Notes under the pieces: model-generated | Databases searched by the model: none | Seen by the model: only the letters and a program-made list of their open reading frames with translations | Told to the model about the DNA's origin: nothing | Source of the DNA: PLanc-01 sp035342095 | GTDB taxonomy: Bacteria > Planctomycetota > Phycisphaerae > Sedimentisphaerales > Anaerobacaceae | DNA: 64,000 bases | NCBI GenBank assembly: GCA_035342095.1 | Contig: DAOQWL010000009.1 | Coordinates: 1 to 64,000 of the forward strand | Direction of reading: 5' to 3' | Shown: in pieces, positions 1-9,699 of the stretch | Position numbering within the stretch: the first letter of the stretch is position 1 | How the letters are laid out: each line of letters begins with the position of its first letter | Program-made: the position numbers and the translations under genes

Positions 1-53
1 TCGGCTTTAGCCGAAAGAACGAAGCCCTCGCCTTTAGGCGAGGGAGTATTCAC
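1..53 (+). mobile_element. Tandem hairpins resembling the right end of an IS200/IS605 (TnpB-type) element
   Basis: Two perfect hairpins with the same TTTA loop stand in tandem: TCGGC/GCCGA at 1-14 and CCCTCGCC/GGCGAGGG at 25-44, followed by AGTATTCAC. Subterminal hairpins with a TTCAC-like end are known from the right ends of IS200/IS605 elements, where they also form the 3' scaffold of the TnpB guide RNA. The transposase or tnpB gene would lie to the left, outside the window, so this is inference from the structure alone. A plain dispersed hairpin repeat is the alternative. Confidence 0.4.
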
Positions 54-68
54 TTATGCATATTTGTG

Positions 69-97
69 TTTACAGAGAACTATTCGGGTCGTATTAT
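69..97 (+). promoter_or_regulatory. Sigma70-like promoter for the HNH-AP2 gene
   Basis: TTTACA at 69-74, a 17-base spacer and TATTAT at 92-97 make a good sigma70-type promoter in an AT-rich patch. It lies about 105 bases before the ATG at 204 and just beyond the putative element end at 53. Confidence 0.45.
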
Positions 98-203
98 AGA
101 TGATGAATTGTGCGGAGCGTCGGCCGGCTGGCTGAAGGCGAGTCGGGCGAGCTTGCCGACCCGTGAGAACTGAGAACCGTGCGGCGAACGGAAAGGAGGA
201 ATC

Positions 204-917
204 ATGTCGGGACCGAATTGTCACAATTGCATCTACTCCGTCTTCGATCCGGAATTGTGGCTGCGGTGGATGTCTCTGGATCAGCCGATTGTGCCGCGAT
301 GTGCGAACCACCCCCAGTGGCCGGGCCAGTTACACGACGTTCCCGGCGTGGTCTGCAAGAACTACCGTCGCAAGTCCGATCCGCCCGGCGGCGACGTCCG
401 GCTCATTCCACTGACGGAGGGCCTCTATGCCTATGTGGACGCTACGGATTACGAGTGGCTGAATCGATGGAACTGGCATGTCACCAGCGGCGGATACCCT
501 GCACGGTCCGGCAGGGGCAAGCAGATCTTCATGCACCGCGAGATCATGCAGCCGCCCGAAGGGATGGTCGTGGACCATGCGGACGGCAACAAGGCCAACA
601 ACTGCCGGTTCAATCTCCGCGTCTGCACCCGCAAGGAGAACCAGGGCAACTTGCGCAAGCAGCGCGGCGCCTGCTCCCAGTTCAAGGGTGTCTCCTACAG
701 CCGACGGCACGGCAAGTACTTCGCCCAATGCGACTTCGGCGGCACACATCGCTGGCTCGGCTTCTGTAACGATGAGATTGAGGCGGCCCGGACCTACGAC
801 CGGGCGGCCGTCGAAGAATGCGGCCAGTTCGCGAGAGTGAACTTCCCGAAGGAATGGCCGCCCGAGCGGCGGGCCGAGGTCTACGCATCGCGGCAGGAGA
901 CGGCGAAGAAAGAGTGA
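204..917 (+). CDS. HNH endonuclease with C-terminal AP2 DNA-binding domain
   Basis: 237 residues. The start is fixed by AAAGGAGG seven bases upstream of ATG 204. The middle (about 105-150) has the HNH signature: a leading HRE, a VDHADGN motif and an N-x-R-x-CTRKEN tail typical of HNH-AP2 homing-type nucleases. The C-terminal part (about 158-214) is an AP2-like three-stranded domain (FKGVSY ... WLGF ... EAARTYDRAA). The first 60 residues carry several Cys (CHNC, PRC, GVVC), possibly a small zinc site. Family knowledge: such genes are free-standing or intron-borne selfish endonucleases cutting specific DNA sites. No intron or interrupted host gene is visible. It sits beside the mobile-element-like hairpins at 1-53, which suggests an accessory mobile gene. 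Confidence 0.85.
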   Translation: MSGPNCHNCIYSVFDPELWLRWMSLDQPIVPRCANHPQWPGQLHDVPGVVCKNYRRKSDPPGGDVRLIPLTEGLYAYVDATDYEWLNRWNWHVTSGGYPARSGRGKQIFMHREIMQPPEGMVVDHADGNKANNCRFNLRVCTRKENQGNLRKQRGACSQFKGVSYSRRHGKYFAQCDFGGTHRWLGFCNDEIEAARTYDRAAVEECGQFARVNFPKEWPPERRAEVYASRQETAKKE

Positions 918-979
918 CCAGCCTGGTGCGATGGGTGTGTCTTCCCGCCAAGAGGGGGCAGTCCATCGATCCGGCCCGG

Positions 980-2401
980 TCAGTAGAGCGTGAAGTTGAG
1001 CTCGGTTCCCAGGCTGGTGCGGCCCGCACGCCGGACGCCCTTGTCGTTCTTGAAGACGTAGACGCTCGTGGTCGTCACGAGGGCGACGTCCATGACGCCG
1101 TCGCCTGTGAAGTCGCCGGCCAGGATGCTCCGCTCGCCTTTGTCCGCAGCCGGCGGGGCGGCAAGCGTGGCGATGCGCCGCCCGTCGCTATCGTAGATCG
1201 CGCCGCTGTGGGCGTTGAAGATCTCGTCGAAGCCGTCGCCGTCCCAGTCGAGCAGGTCGTGATGGCGGGCGTAGTCGGTGTTGATGCGACCCAACAGCAC
1301 GCCGGCTTCGTCGAGGAGGCACAGCGGTCCCTTGCCAAAGGGCTGGTGATCGATATCGACGAGGATCTGCAATCCCGCACGCTCCGGCGTGACGCAGCCG
1401 ATGTCGATGGACTCGAAGTGACTGCCTGTCCGCTCCCAGAGGGTCTTGCCGTTGCCGTCGATCATGGCGATGCCGTTGGCGCCGCAGAGCGTGAGGACCA
1501 GGCGGACATCCTCGGGCCTCTCGCCCCGGCGGAGGAGTCGGATGCAATCCAGATGGCCTCGGTTCAGATCGATGGTGGAGGACTTGAATACCCAGCGGAT
1601 CGAGCCGTCGGCGTTGAGCATGGCACAGCCGGCGGCGATCTCGTCGGTGCCGTCGCGGTCCAGGTCGATCGGGCGAGCCTGGTGAGCGGTGCGATAGCCG
1701 CCGGGATCGGTGACGTGCCAGAGCAGTTCGCCGGAGCGGTCGTACGCGTAGAGGTTGCGGTAGCGGTCCTTGACCAGGACGTCGGTGGGCCGGCCTCGCC
1801 CGCTGAGATCCGCGAAGGCGATGCAGTCGGTGGCTTCGTCGGGGATTCGAATCCGGCGTTTCTCCCGCCCGGTCCGCCCGTCGAGTTCGACGATGGCGCC
1901 TTGCGTCGCGAGGACGACTTCGGGTCTGCCGTCGCCGTCCCAGTCATGGATCTGGCACGCGACATCGTGATGCCAGTGCTTTCGTCCGACGTTCGGATCG
2001 CCCCATCGCCAGAGGACTTCGCCGTCGAGATCCTGCGCCACCGCGGTGGACGTGTAGTGGACATCGCCGACATTGTGGTTCTCGCACGCGACGAATTCGA
2101 CTCGATCATCCGCGTCGAGGTCGGCGGCGACGACCCATTGCCCGCCGTACTCGGGATCGAGCGGCACGACCTTCCACGGCTTGACGGGCCCGACGTCTCG
2201 CGAGGTCGCACCTGCGTCGTTCGTGTCGAAGAGCAGGGGATCGGCACCGCTCGCGGCGGCTACAAACAGGCAGACGACTGCCGCGACCGCCATCCCGTTG
2301 CTTGCCTTCAGCGAAGGTCTCCGAACGGCTTCATGCGACGGGCGCGTGGGAAGAACCACGCCGTTATCCGCGTGCGTGCCGATCCTCTCGAAGCATATCA
2401 T
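980..2401 (-). CDS. Secreted FG-GAP/VCBS-repeat beta-propeller protein
   Basis: 473 residues. ATG 2401 has AAGGAG five bases upstream and is preferred over Met37. The N terminus has a basic stretch with an RRPSLK twin-arginine-like motif, then a hydrophobic core ending ASGA near residue 53, so export is likely. The rest carries repeated calcium-loop signatures of FG-GAP/VCBS blades, for example DLDADD near 95, DWDGDG near 152 and again near 385, and DFTGDG near 445, consistent with a propeller. This fold occurs in integrin-like proteins and in rhamnogalacturonan lyases of family PL11. I cannot assign an activity, so binding protein or lyase-like enzyme both remain possible. It stands alone on the minus strand, convergent with the HNH gene. 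Confidence 0.75.
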   Translation of the reverse strand: MICFERIGTHADNGVVLPTRPSHEAVRRPSLKASNGMAVAAVVCLFVAAASGADPLLFDTNDAGATSRDVGPVKPWKVVPLDPEYGGQWVVAADLDADDRVEFVACENHNVGDVHYTSTAVAQDLDGEVLWRWGDPNVGRKHWHHDVACQIHDWDGDGRPEVVLATQGAIVELDGRTGREKRRIRIPDEATDCIAFADLSGRGRPTDVLVKDRYRNLYAYDRSGELLWHVTDPGGYRTAHQARPIDLDRDGTDEIAAGCAMLNADGSIRWVFKSSTIDLNRGHLDCIRLLRRGERPEDVRLVLTLCGANGIAMIDGNGKTLWERTGSHFESIDIGCVTPERAGLQILVDIDHQPFGKGPLCLLDEAGVLLGRINTDYARHHDLLDWDGDGFDEIFNAHSGAIYDSDGRRIATLAAPPAADKGERSILAGDFTGDGVMDVALVTTTSVYVFKNDKGVRRAGRTSLGTELNFTLY

Positions 2402-2609
2402 AGCGTCTCCTTGGCTGGGGTCTCCCCCGCGGAACTTCAGAACGAGCCATCATGACCGCGACGACAGCGATCTTATCCAGGCGACGGGGTTCCTTCAAGG
2501 GTCCGCTGCGGCAAGCAGAGGCTGGGATCTTGGTCCAGTTCCGTGTCGACGGTCGCACCCGCCGGATCGGCCGTTTCGTGGATGAAGTCAGTACGGCGGG
2601 GCAGCCCTG

Positions 2610-2955
2610 CTACGGCACGGGTGGACCGCGCCACTGCTTGGAATCGCGGGTGTCCCCTCGCGGGATGATGGCCGATTCCTCCGGCTGGAGCGGCCAGGGA
2701 CTGGCGAACGGGATCGGATCGGCGGCGCCGATACCCTTCTGCTGGGCCGGGGAGTCGGCCTTCAGCGAGAAATCTCTGGCGTCCGGCGCTGCGAATCGCG
2801 GGTCGATGGCGACGCCTGCCTTCTCATCAAGGGCCGCGGCTTGTTCGGTGACGGCGCCGCCCCCGCACCGGATCGCCTGCCCGTTGGGGTCCGGCGGGAC
2901 ATACTGATCCGTCCGCTGCCAGGCAAGGCCGCCCTCGGCTCGCTCTTCCCCGCGG
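2610..2955 (-). pseudogene. C-terminal fragment of a right-handed parallel beta-helix protein
   Basis: A minus-strand reading frame ending with a stop at 2610 reads like the extreme C terminus of pectate-lyase-like beta-helix proteins: a W-Q segment, a stretch ending VAIDPRF, then DARDFSLKADSPA and a short GIGAADPIPF tail. The family pattern is DP-x-F ... DF-x-L-x-x-x-SPA. No start, signal peptide or helix coils precede it. Instead the frame runs into the 3' end of the M56 gene in another frame. I read it as a decayed remnant, perhaps left by a deletion or rearrangement that placed the M56 gene here. Confidence 0.5.
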
Positions 2956-5900
2956 TCACCGGCTGTCACCGGCGGGCGCCGCAGCAGGAGCATTCCCGAT
3001 CGCGTCTCGAACCGTGTTCGTGAGCTTCTCCTCGCGAAGCCAAGTCGCGACGATTCTGCCCTCCGGGCTCACAAGCAGGATGTACGGCAGGCCGGAAAGG
3101 CCGTACTGCTTAGCGATGCTGTCTGTCCACTGCTCGCCGAAGTAGATCTCGGGCCACTCGATCTGGTGCTCTGCGATGTACTTCTGGACCTCTTGGAGCG
3201 TGTCGTTGCCCGCGAACTCGATGATTGCCAATCGGCCGGCGGTCCCGTAAGTCTTGCACAGACTCTTGAGGCGGTCCAACTCGGGATGGAACACGGGCTG
3301 CCAGAAGCTCAGCAGGACGAACTTGCCGCGGTAGTCGGCCAGACGGATGTCCTTGCCGTCGAGGGTCCTGGCCTCGAACAGCGGCGCGACGTCCCCGACG
3401 TGCAGCGGCGGACTGCGCATCGACAGCGTGAGGTCGCCGAGGTTCAGCGGCTCTTCCATGTACGCCTGCGCCATCACAGGGACCTCGGCCGTGCCGGAGT
3501 AGCCGCCGATCTCTTCCTGGCGACCCTGCCCGGTGAACTGTTCTTCCAGCCAGACGGCAAACTCGTATTGGCCCGGCATCACGTCCTCGATGCGGAACGA
3601 GCCGTCGTCCTGGATGCGAAATGCGTAATGCCGCCGGTTGAGGTCGTGCCACATCGCATCGTAGTAGGCTTTGGCCTCGGGAGTCTTCAGCCACTGCGTG
3701 CGCCACTGCGACCGCTGGCGCTTGGTCATCTGGCCGTGGTTGTCGGGCTGGGGCATCTCGGGCCGCGCCGTGCTGAAGGCTCGAAGACCCGCGCCGAAGT
3801 GGACCGGCCCTTTGTAGTCCGCAGGTGGCACGAACCGACCGATCACCGGCCGGCCCTGCCCGCCCAAGACCATCTGCAGGGTCTGTCCCGCCAGCAAGTG
3901 AATCGGAGTCCTGCACGTGTGGGTCGATGTGTTCTCGCCTGTGCGAATCAGGTAGCCGACCTCGACCCACTCCGGCGGGACCTTCGTGAACACGAACCGC
4001 CCGGCCGCATCGGTCTGGCTCTGATAGTCGAAGCGGACATTTTGATCGATCGCATTGTTGTTGATATAGTTGAGGAGGTCCACGCGCTCGTCTGCCCCCG
4101 GTCCCCGGGCGGTCTTCAGCGTCCCTTCGATCCGCGCCCAGGGCTCCAAACGCAGATCCTCGCCTGCACGGAATTCCTCGCTCGTCACCCACGCAAAACC
4201 CTCGTCGTGGGCCGCGATCAGATGGAATTCCTCCGGCGCCGACGCAAAGGAGAACCGGCCCTCGGCATCCGTTTGAACGATCTCGCTGCTCTTGTCTGTC
4301 CGGCTGGTTGGCACAAGTCGTCCCGCCCGGACAATCACACCCTTGTCCTTCGAGCACAAAGCCACCTGTGCCCCAGCCACGGGCTTGCCATCCGGATCAA
4401 CCACTCGCCAGGAAATCTCGCCTGAAGCCAGCTTCCTGTTCTCCGATCCAGCCTCGGGTTTCGACGCGTCTGTCGCGATGTCGGGAATGGTCGTCTCGAG
4501 CATCTGCTTCGTCTGGCTGATGTACTGATTCAAGGACAGCAGACTCTGACGAAGGTTCTCGTCCGTCGGCTCGTCCGATGGCTGGACCGTATAGGCGCCG
4601 TAGTCCCGGATGCTGGCGATCTTCTGTTCTTCGGTGATCGAGAGCAGCCAGCGGTACGTCTCCCGGCGAGACTGGATGAATTCGGACTCAGGCATCCCGA
4701 AGTGTGTGTGCAGTCGTGCGTAGATCGTGGGATGATTGACCACGTCGGGCCAGCGTTTCACGATCTCCCTGTGGTACTCCCTCCGCTTGGCCTGATAGGC
4801 CAGGTCGCCAGTCTCGTTCGACGCGGTGTTCGCCTGATCGGCCGCGGTGAAGTACGCCTCCAGCGCGTACTTCGTGCCGGCGTACTTCTCCGTGAGCGCA
4901 AGCAGCCGCTGGATTGCCTCATCGTGCGAGCCGTGTCCGTAGTCGCACGTCGACGCGAATGCCTCGGCCTCGCGGAGTTCCACGTAGGGTCCCTGCGCCT
5001 GGTCCGGCCAGCGACCCGCCGGCGTGACGCGAAACGTGTGCCAGTTCGACGCGACGAGCGCAGCGACATCCGTCCGCACGTTCCGCACGCGTAGCGTCAG
5101 GCGGGCCTTGTAGACGCCGGGACCGCTCTCCCTCAAGAGCATGCCCTTCATGAAATCCTGGACCTTGTAGCGACTTCGCGGCAGGATCTGATGCACGCTG
5201 GGAGGCGAGTCTCGCCACTTGTATGTCACGGCATTGCCGTCTTCCGCGAGTACTTCGACGTACCCCCACTCGCCCTTGCGCCCGGCGTCCTGATCCAGGG
5301 GATGGGGATGGATCTCGACGGAGTCAGCGCTGCGATTGTCCAGCTCGAACCACAGGCCATGCTCGTTGTAGAAGAGCCCGAGGGGGTCATCGCCGCCCAG
5401 CGTGAGCGTGACATCGGCCCTAGCCGCGACCGGCGGTTGCACCTGGGCGATTGCGAGTTTCTCGCCGACGCCGGTGGTCTCGCCAGGCTTTGCGGGCGGT
5501 CGGGTCGCTTCCATCCCTTTGCGCAGGGCTGCCATCATGTCGGCCACTTCCCGTTCGGTGAAGTTGCCGGCGATCATCGCGGATCTGCCGAGCGGTGACA
5601 CGATGCTGGGTATCCAAACCACCTCGCCGTTGACGAGGATCGCGAGGGGACGTCCCACATTTGCTGCGGTGATGCTGTGGAAGAGGGAGGCGCCCTTGTC
5701 ATTCAGGGTCAGTCCGATGGCGGGCCTGCCATTGGCATCGGAGGTCCTGTAGACCTCGTCCAGTCCCCAGTCCTGGCTCGCCAGGATCACCTGAGGCGGC
5801 TTGTTCCGGAGCAGCACATACGTCGTGCCCGCACGTTCCTGCGAGACCATCTCCGGCGAGCCGTTCGTACCCGGGCGGAGCGGGAACCACACGAAGCCCC

Positions 5901-8900
5901 CCAGCGCCAGGCCACCGCCATCTGCAAGCGATTGCTTGAAACGCTCGATGACATCGGGAGACAGATCGTTCACTCTCGCCGCGATTCGAAACTCCAGCGG
6001 ACCGGTGGCCGTTTTCGCCTCAGCAGGAGCACCTCCGCTGACGCTCCTCTGAGCGCCGATGGGTCTGTACTTCAGTGTGCATGCCTCGTTGTCGATGGAA
6101 AGGAGTTCGATCTCGTACTGCCCGCCTTCAGGCGTGGCGACCGTGACGATCTGCGGCAGAGGGGGATCGATTCTGACGACTTTGACGAGGCCTTCCGGGC
6201 CCTCTTGGGCCTGCTTCGAGGTCGCGCCGCGGACCAGGATCAGGGACTGTTGGTCGAGCACGAGATCGCCCTTGCCCAGCTCCTTGATGGTCTCCAGGAG
6301 TCGCTCCGGCGGCTCGACTTGCGGCGTCGGCACAAGCTGTCCCGTCGCCAGGTCGAGCATCACCGCTTCATGGTCCACATCGGGCAGCACGATCTCGCGA
6401 GTGATCGCGCCGGCTGTCGGCTGGGCGGCGACCCGTCTCCATCGCCTGGCAAACAAGTCGCCTTTCTCCCCGGTGAGGTATTGCAGAATCGTACCATTGG
6501 CCCCCAGAATCGTCTGGACACGGACACAGCCATGGTTCCCCAACGTCAGGAAGCTGTTGCAGTAGTGCGTTCGGTCTTCGTGCCCGTCGGGGTACAGCAC
6601 GAGGACGCGACCATCGGGGAAGACCGCCATCTGCTGGTCATCGCCCTCGGGATTCTCCAGACGCCACGTGCCGACCATGCCCTCCGGCACAGCGTCGCCG
6701 ACGTCTTCCGACGCCGCGCTGATCCGGACATCGGTCTTGTGACCGGGCTGAAGCGAGACGTTCTCGAATTCGACCCACCTCCAGGGCCTCCTCTGGAACT
6801 GGAACTCCTCGATCTCTGCGAGAGTCAATCCCGGGAATTGCACGATCGCCTGGCGAATCCGAGTCTGGGGTGGGCGATTGTCTCGAACGGAAGGAATGCC
6901 GATGACGCGACCCTCGGCCGTAACCGCCACTACCCTCGAGAGCCAATCCCCGATGTTGCAGGAGACAGAGATCGTTGCATCCATATCCGGGTCATCGGCA
7001 GGCGAGGAGAACGTCACCCCTCGGATCGTCACACCCTGACCGTTCAGAGACTCCACGGGAATCCGCGCCGAGGTTTCCCACGCACCGGTCGCGACAACGC
7101 AGCAGATCGAACACTCCTGCCGGCCCCTCGGCAGAGCGACCTCGGCCCAGGATAGACCGTCGATGAAGCGGCCAGTCGCGGCACTGGGGATGTTGCCGGT
7201 TAACGTGCCCAATGACGGGATGACCATGATGTTGCCGAGTCCTTGCTTGGGAACGCGATGCAGGCGAACGGCGAATTCATATGCGACATCTCCCGGGGAG
7301 GGGATGAGAGTGGTTCTTCCCGTGCGATAGGGGACCTCCGCCAGCAGGCCGTCGCCGTCCGGTCGCCACCAGCTTTTGCCCTCGCCCGGGTGCTCGCAGA
7401 CGCCGAGCAACTCCACGGTCACGCCGTTGGACAGCGTGACGGCAAAGTCCGATGGATTCGTCGCGGAGGGGAAAGGCATCCTCCCCGATCCCGCCCATTT
7501 GCCCCTGACGTTCAAGGGGGCATTCTCCGCGTCGGATCCGATGCGCTGCCACCAGGTCCCCAGCGCGTCCGAGGGGACATTCAACGCGGCGCATCGGGCC
7601 TGGATATCCTCGACGTGTCCCTTCTTCTCACCGGCCTGTCGCCTCGCGTCCAACAACTCCAGGCTGCGGAGCCAGGCGGCCAGAATCTTGGGCGCAATCC
7701 GTCGCTGAAACCGCGTTTCAACGGCATCCGCGGCAGCGCCCAGCGAGAAGGAGCGGGCATGCCCGACCAACAGGGATTGCAGGGAATCCACAATCTGGGC
7801 GCGCTCCAGCAGAGAGTGGCGATCGGCCGTCCCGCGGGCGACGACTTTCGCCGCCAGGGGAAGCAGCTCGTATTCGATGTAGTCGGCGTAGGCGGTCTGC
7901 GCCGCGAGCAACCGCGCCTCACCGGCCTGCCGGTCCTGTGGAGTCTTGGCGGTTTGTGTGGCCTTCTCGTCGACATTTGGATCGGCATCCGGCGCAAGGT
8001 CCTGCACGCGGCGGTCGAAGTGCCTGTTCATCTCCGAGGCAAACCATCCCCATTGCGGCGTCTCGGCAGGCGAGCACCCGACGAACACATCGTGGGCCTG
8101 GTCGAGGCAACCGTCCCTCGCGAGGATCGTCGCGGCGTATGCCCTGGTGAAGTGGGACTGTGCGACGTCGTTCTGATCGTCGGCCAAGGCGGTCATCCGC
8201 TCGGCTGCCGCAATGCCGTCCATCTTGCCCGAGACCCAGTCCAGGACGATGAGCCATCGCTGCGCGTACAAGCTGACGGGAAACGCGCCGGGCACCTGGC
8301 TCAAAGCGGCAAAGGTGCGTTGGCTCTCACCCCGAAGAGGCTCGCTCAGTCTCCCCTTTGCCTCGTCAATGGCACGTCTGGCCAGATGGTACTCCGTCAG
8401 GAGCGCGCGAGAGACGCGTGGGCACGCCGACGTAATGTCAAGGTCCGGGAAGCTGCACGCGAGCGAATCCGCCTCCTGGTCCAGGGAAATCGAGTCCGAG
8501 GATTCCCGAGACCGGGGCGCTTTCGCCATGGGCAACAGCACCGTGGCCAGACCCAGCACGCAAAGCAGCCCGAGGAGACCGAGGCTGGCGGTCTTCGGCA
8601 GAGGCCGGGCGAGGATGTGCTTGATTCGGGCGGTCAGGGCGCTCTTGGATTCCACCACGCCGATCAGGCGGAGGCTCAACGCGGGCCGGCGCTGGAACGC
8701 CAGCTTGGCGATGTTGACGAGCGTCTCGGGGTACTGCGACGCGGTTTCGCCCATGGCGACGAGGACCGTTTCGTCCACCGCCTGCTCGCGGGTCCGTCGG
8801 ATCATGGCATTCGCCAGCCAGAGCAGCGGATTGTAGAAGTACGCGATCTGGAGCAGCGTCTGGGCGAGATTGATCCAGAGGTCGCCTCGCTTGACGTGGG

Positions 8901-9642
8901 CCATCTCGTGCAGGAGCACCGCCTGTAAGTCGTGACCGTGCAGTCTGGGGGCGAGCGACTGCGGGACCATAATCGTCGGATGAAGGAGTCCGCACACCGC
9001 CGGACTGGTCGCGTTGGGCGAGAGCCGAAGACCGATCCGCCTGCGCAGGCCAAGGCGACCACGGCAGTCCTCCAACGCGTCCAGCAGGGCACGATTCGCC
9101 TCTTGCGCCTGCCCGACGAGTCCTCGCACGAAGAACGCGCGTTGCACGAGCAACAGCGTCAAGGCGATGGATACCGCCGCCCACGCGAGCAGTGTCAGAC
9201 CCTGCCAACTCAGCGAGACCATGGGCGTCCGGACCGGCGCGCTTGCTTCGACGGTTGGCAGCGGCGCCGCGGGTCCGCCAGCCTCCGGCGGCGCGAGCGG
9301 CGGCCGGAACATCGGGTCCGGCGCCGAGAGGATCGCGGACACGAGGGGGGACGGCTCCGCCGACGGAGGCTCCGGTTCGAACGGCAGCATCGTCGGGACT
9401 TCGAGCTTGTCGCCGAACCAGGTGCCGACGCTCACGGGCGAGCCCAGCGATGGCGGCAGGACGAGTTTGACCAGCACGAGCAGCCAAATCCAGTATCGAA
9501 AGACGGCGCGGACCTTGCGTCGCAGGACGGCATCGACCGCCAGCAGGATCAGGATCAGTACGCTGGACTGGATCAGCATGGGCAGCGAGAATTCGACGAA
9601 TGCCCGGCCCGCCGCATTGATGGTTTCGACTATCGTGTTCAT
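2956..9642 (-). CDS. Giant M56 (BlaR1/MecR1-type) membrane metallopeptidase with carboxypeptidase-regulatory and TlpA-like C-terminal domains
   Basis: 2228 residues, several times the usual length of BlaR1. GGAGG precedes ATG 9642. The N-terminal ~375 residues are the M56 module: membrane segments near 18-38, 45-62, 150-170 and 354-373, a zinc motif HEMAH at 245-249 and a downstream EQAVDE. The remainder is a long predicted extracytoplasmic part: a helical region to ~650, beta-rich segments, a CarboxypepD_reg-like domain near 1745-1830 (WRVVDPDGKPVAG), and a TlpA/thioredoxin-like domain near 2080-2220. In that last domain the usual W-C-x-x-C is replaced by FWQPVF, so it cannot act as a dithiol oxidoreductase. 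It lies 57 bases after blaI in one operon, so it probably senses an envelope signal and triggers BlaI cleavage. The effector is unknown. Confidence 0.85.
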   Translation of the reverse strand: MNTIVETINAAGRAFVEFSLPMLIQSSVLILILLAVDAVLRRKVRAVFRYWIWLLVLVKLVLPPSLGSPVSVGTWFGDKLEVPTMLPFEPEPPSAEPSPLVSAILSAPDPMFRPPLAPPEAGGPAAPLPTVEASAPVRTPMVSLSWQGLTLLAWAAVSIALTLLLVQRAFFVRGLVGQAQEANRALLDALEDCRGRLGLRRRIGLRLSPNATSPAVCGLLHPTIMVPQSLAPRLHGHDLQAVLLHEMAHVKRGDLWINLAQTLLQIAYFYNPLLWLANAMIRRTREQAVDETVLVAMGETASQYPETLVNIAKLAFQRRPALSLRLIGVVESKSALTARIKHILARPLPKTASLGLLGLLCVLGLATVLLPMAKAPRSRESSDSISLDQEADSLACSFPDLDITSACPRVSRALLTEYHLARRAIDEAKGRLSEPLRGESQRTFAALSQVPGAFPVSLYAQRWLIVLDWVSGKMDGIAAAERMTALADDQNDVAQSHFTRAYAATILARDGCLDQAHDVFVGCSPAETPQWGWFASEMNRHFDRRVQDLAPDADPNVDEKATQTAKTPQDRQAGEARLLAAQTAYADYIEYELLPLAAKVVARGTADRHSLLERAQIVDSLQSLLVGHARSFSLGAAADAVETRFQRRIAPKILAAWLRSLELLDARRQAGEKKGHVEDIQARCAALNVPSDALGTWWQRIGSDAENAPLNVRGKWAGSGRMPFPSATNPSDFAVTLSNGVTVELLGVCEHPGEGKSWWRPDGDGLLAEVPYRTGRTTLIPSPGDVAYEFAVRLHRVPKQGLGNIMVIPSLGTLTGNIPSAATGRFIDGLSWAEVALPRGRQECSICCVVATGAWETSARIPVESLNGQGVTIRGVTFSSPADDPDMDATISVSCNIGDWLSRVVAVTAEGRVIGIPSVRDNRPPQTRIRQAIVQFPGLTLAEIEEFQFQRRPWRWVEFENVSLQPGHKTDVRISAASEDVGDAVPEGMVGTWRLENPEGDDQQMAVFPDGRVLVLYPDGHEDRTHYCNSFLTLGNHGCVRVQTILGANGTILQYLTGEKGDLFARRWRRVAAQPTAGAITREIVLPDVDHEAVMLDLATGQLVPTPQVEPPERLLETIKELGKGDLVLDQQSLILVRGATSKQAQEGPEGLVKVVRIDPPLPQIVTVATPEGGQYEIELLSIDNEACTLKYRPIGAQRSVSGGAPAEAKTATGPLEFRIAARVNDLSPDVIERFKQSLADGGGLALGGFVWFPLRPGTNGSPEMVSQERAGTTYVLLRNKPPQVILASQDWGLDEVYRTSDANGRPAIGLTLNDKGASLFHSITAANVGRPLAILVNGEVVWIPSIVSPLGRSAMIAGNFTEREVADMMAALRKGMEATRPPAKPGETTGVGEKLAIAQVQPPVAARADVTLTLGGDDPLGLFYNEHGLWFELDNRSADSVEIHPHPLDQDAGRKGEWGYVEVLAEDGNAVTYKWRDSPPSVHQILPRSRYKVQDFMKGMLLRESGPGVYKARLTLRVRNVRTDVAALVASNWHTFRVTPAGRWPDQAQGPYVELREAEAFASTCDYGHGSHDEAIQRLLALTEKYAGTKYALEAYFTAADQANTASNETGDLAYQAKRREYHREIVKRWPDVVNHPTIYARLHTHFGMPESEFIQSRRETYRWLLSITEEQKIASIRDYGAYTVQPSDEPTDENLRQSLLSLNQYISQTKQMLETTIPDIATDASKPEAGSENRKLASGEISWRVVDPDGKPVAGAQVALCSKDKGVIVRAGRLVPTSRTDKSSEIVQTDAEGRFSFASAPEEFHLIAAHDEGFAWVTSEEFRAGEDLRLEPWARIEGTLKTARGPGADERVDLLNYINNNAIDQNVRFDYQSQTDAAGRFVFTKVPPEWVEVGYLIRTGENTSTHTCRTPIHLLAGQTLQMVLGGQGRPVIGRFVPPADYKGPVHFGAGLRAFSTARPEMPQPDNHGQMTKRQRSQWRTQWLKTPEAKAYYDAMWHDLNRRHYAFRIQDDGSFRIEDVMPGQYEFAVWLEEQFTGQGRQEEIGGYSGTAEVPVMAQAYMEEPLNLGDLTLSMRSPPLHVGDVAPLFEARTLDGKDIRLADYRGKFVLLSFWQPVFHPELDRLKSLCKTYGTAGRLAIIEFAGNDTLQEVQKYIAEHQIEWPEIYFGEQWTDSIAKQYGLSGLPYILLVSPEGRIVATWLREEKLTNTVRDAIGNAPAAAPAGDSR

Positions 9643-9699
9643 GGCTGAACCTCCGCTCTTTGAGGACGCCTGATGGATCGTTTTGTCACACCGAACGCA

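Noticed and set aside
818..2455. Open plus-strand frame of 545 codons opposite the FG-GAP gene
   Set aside because: Overlaps the HNH gene end and the antisense of clear FG-GAP repeats; no ribosome-binding site or motif.
2452..2907. Plus-strand ORF of 151 codons before the M56 gene
   Set aside because: No recognisable feature; the opposite strand carries the beta-helix remnant instead.
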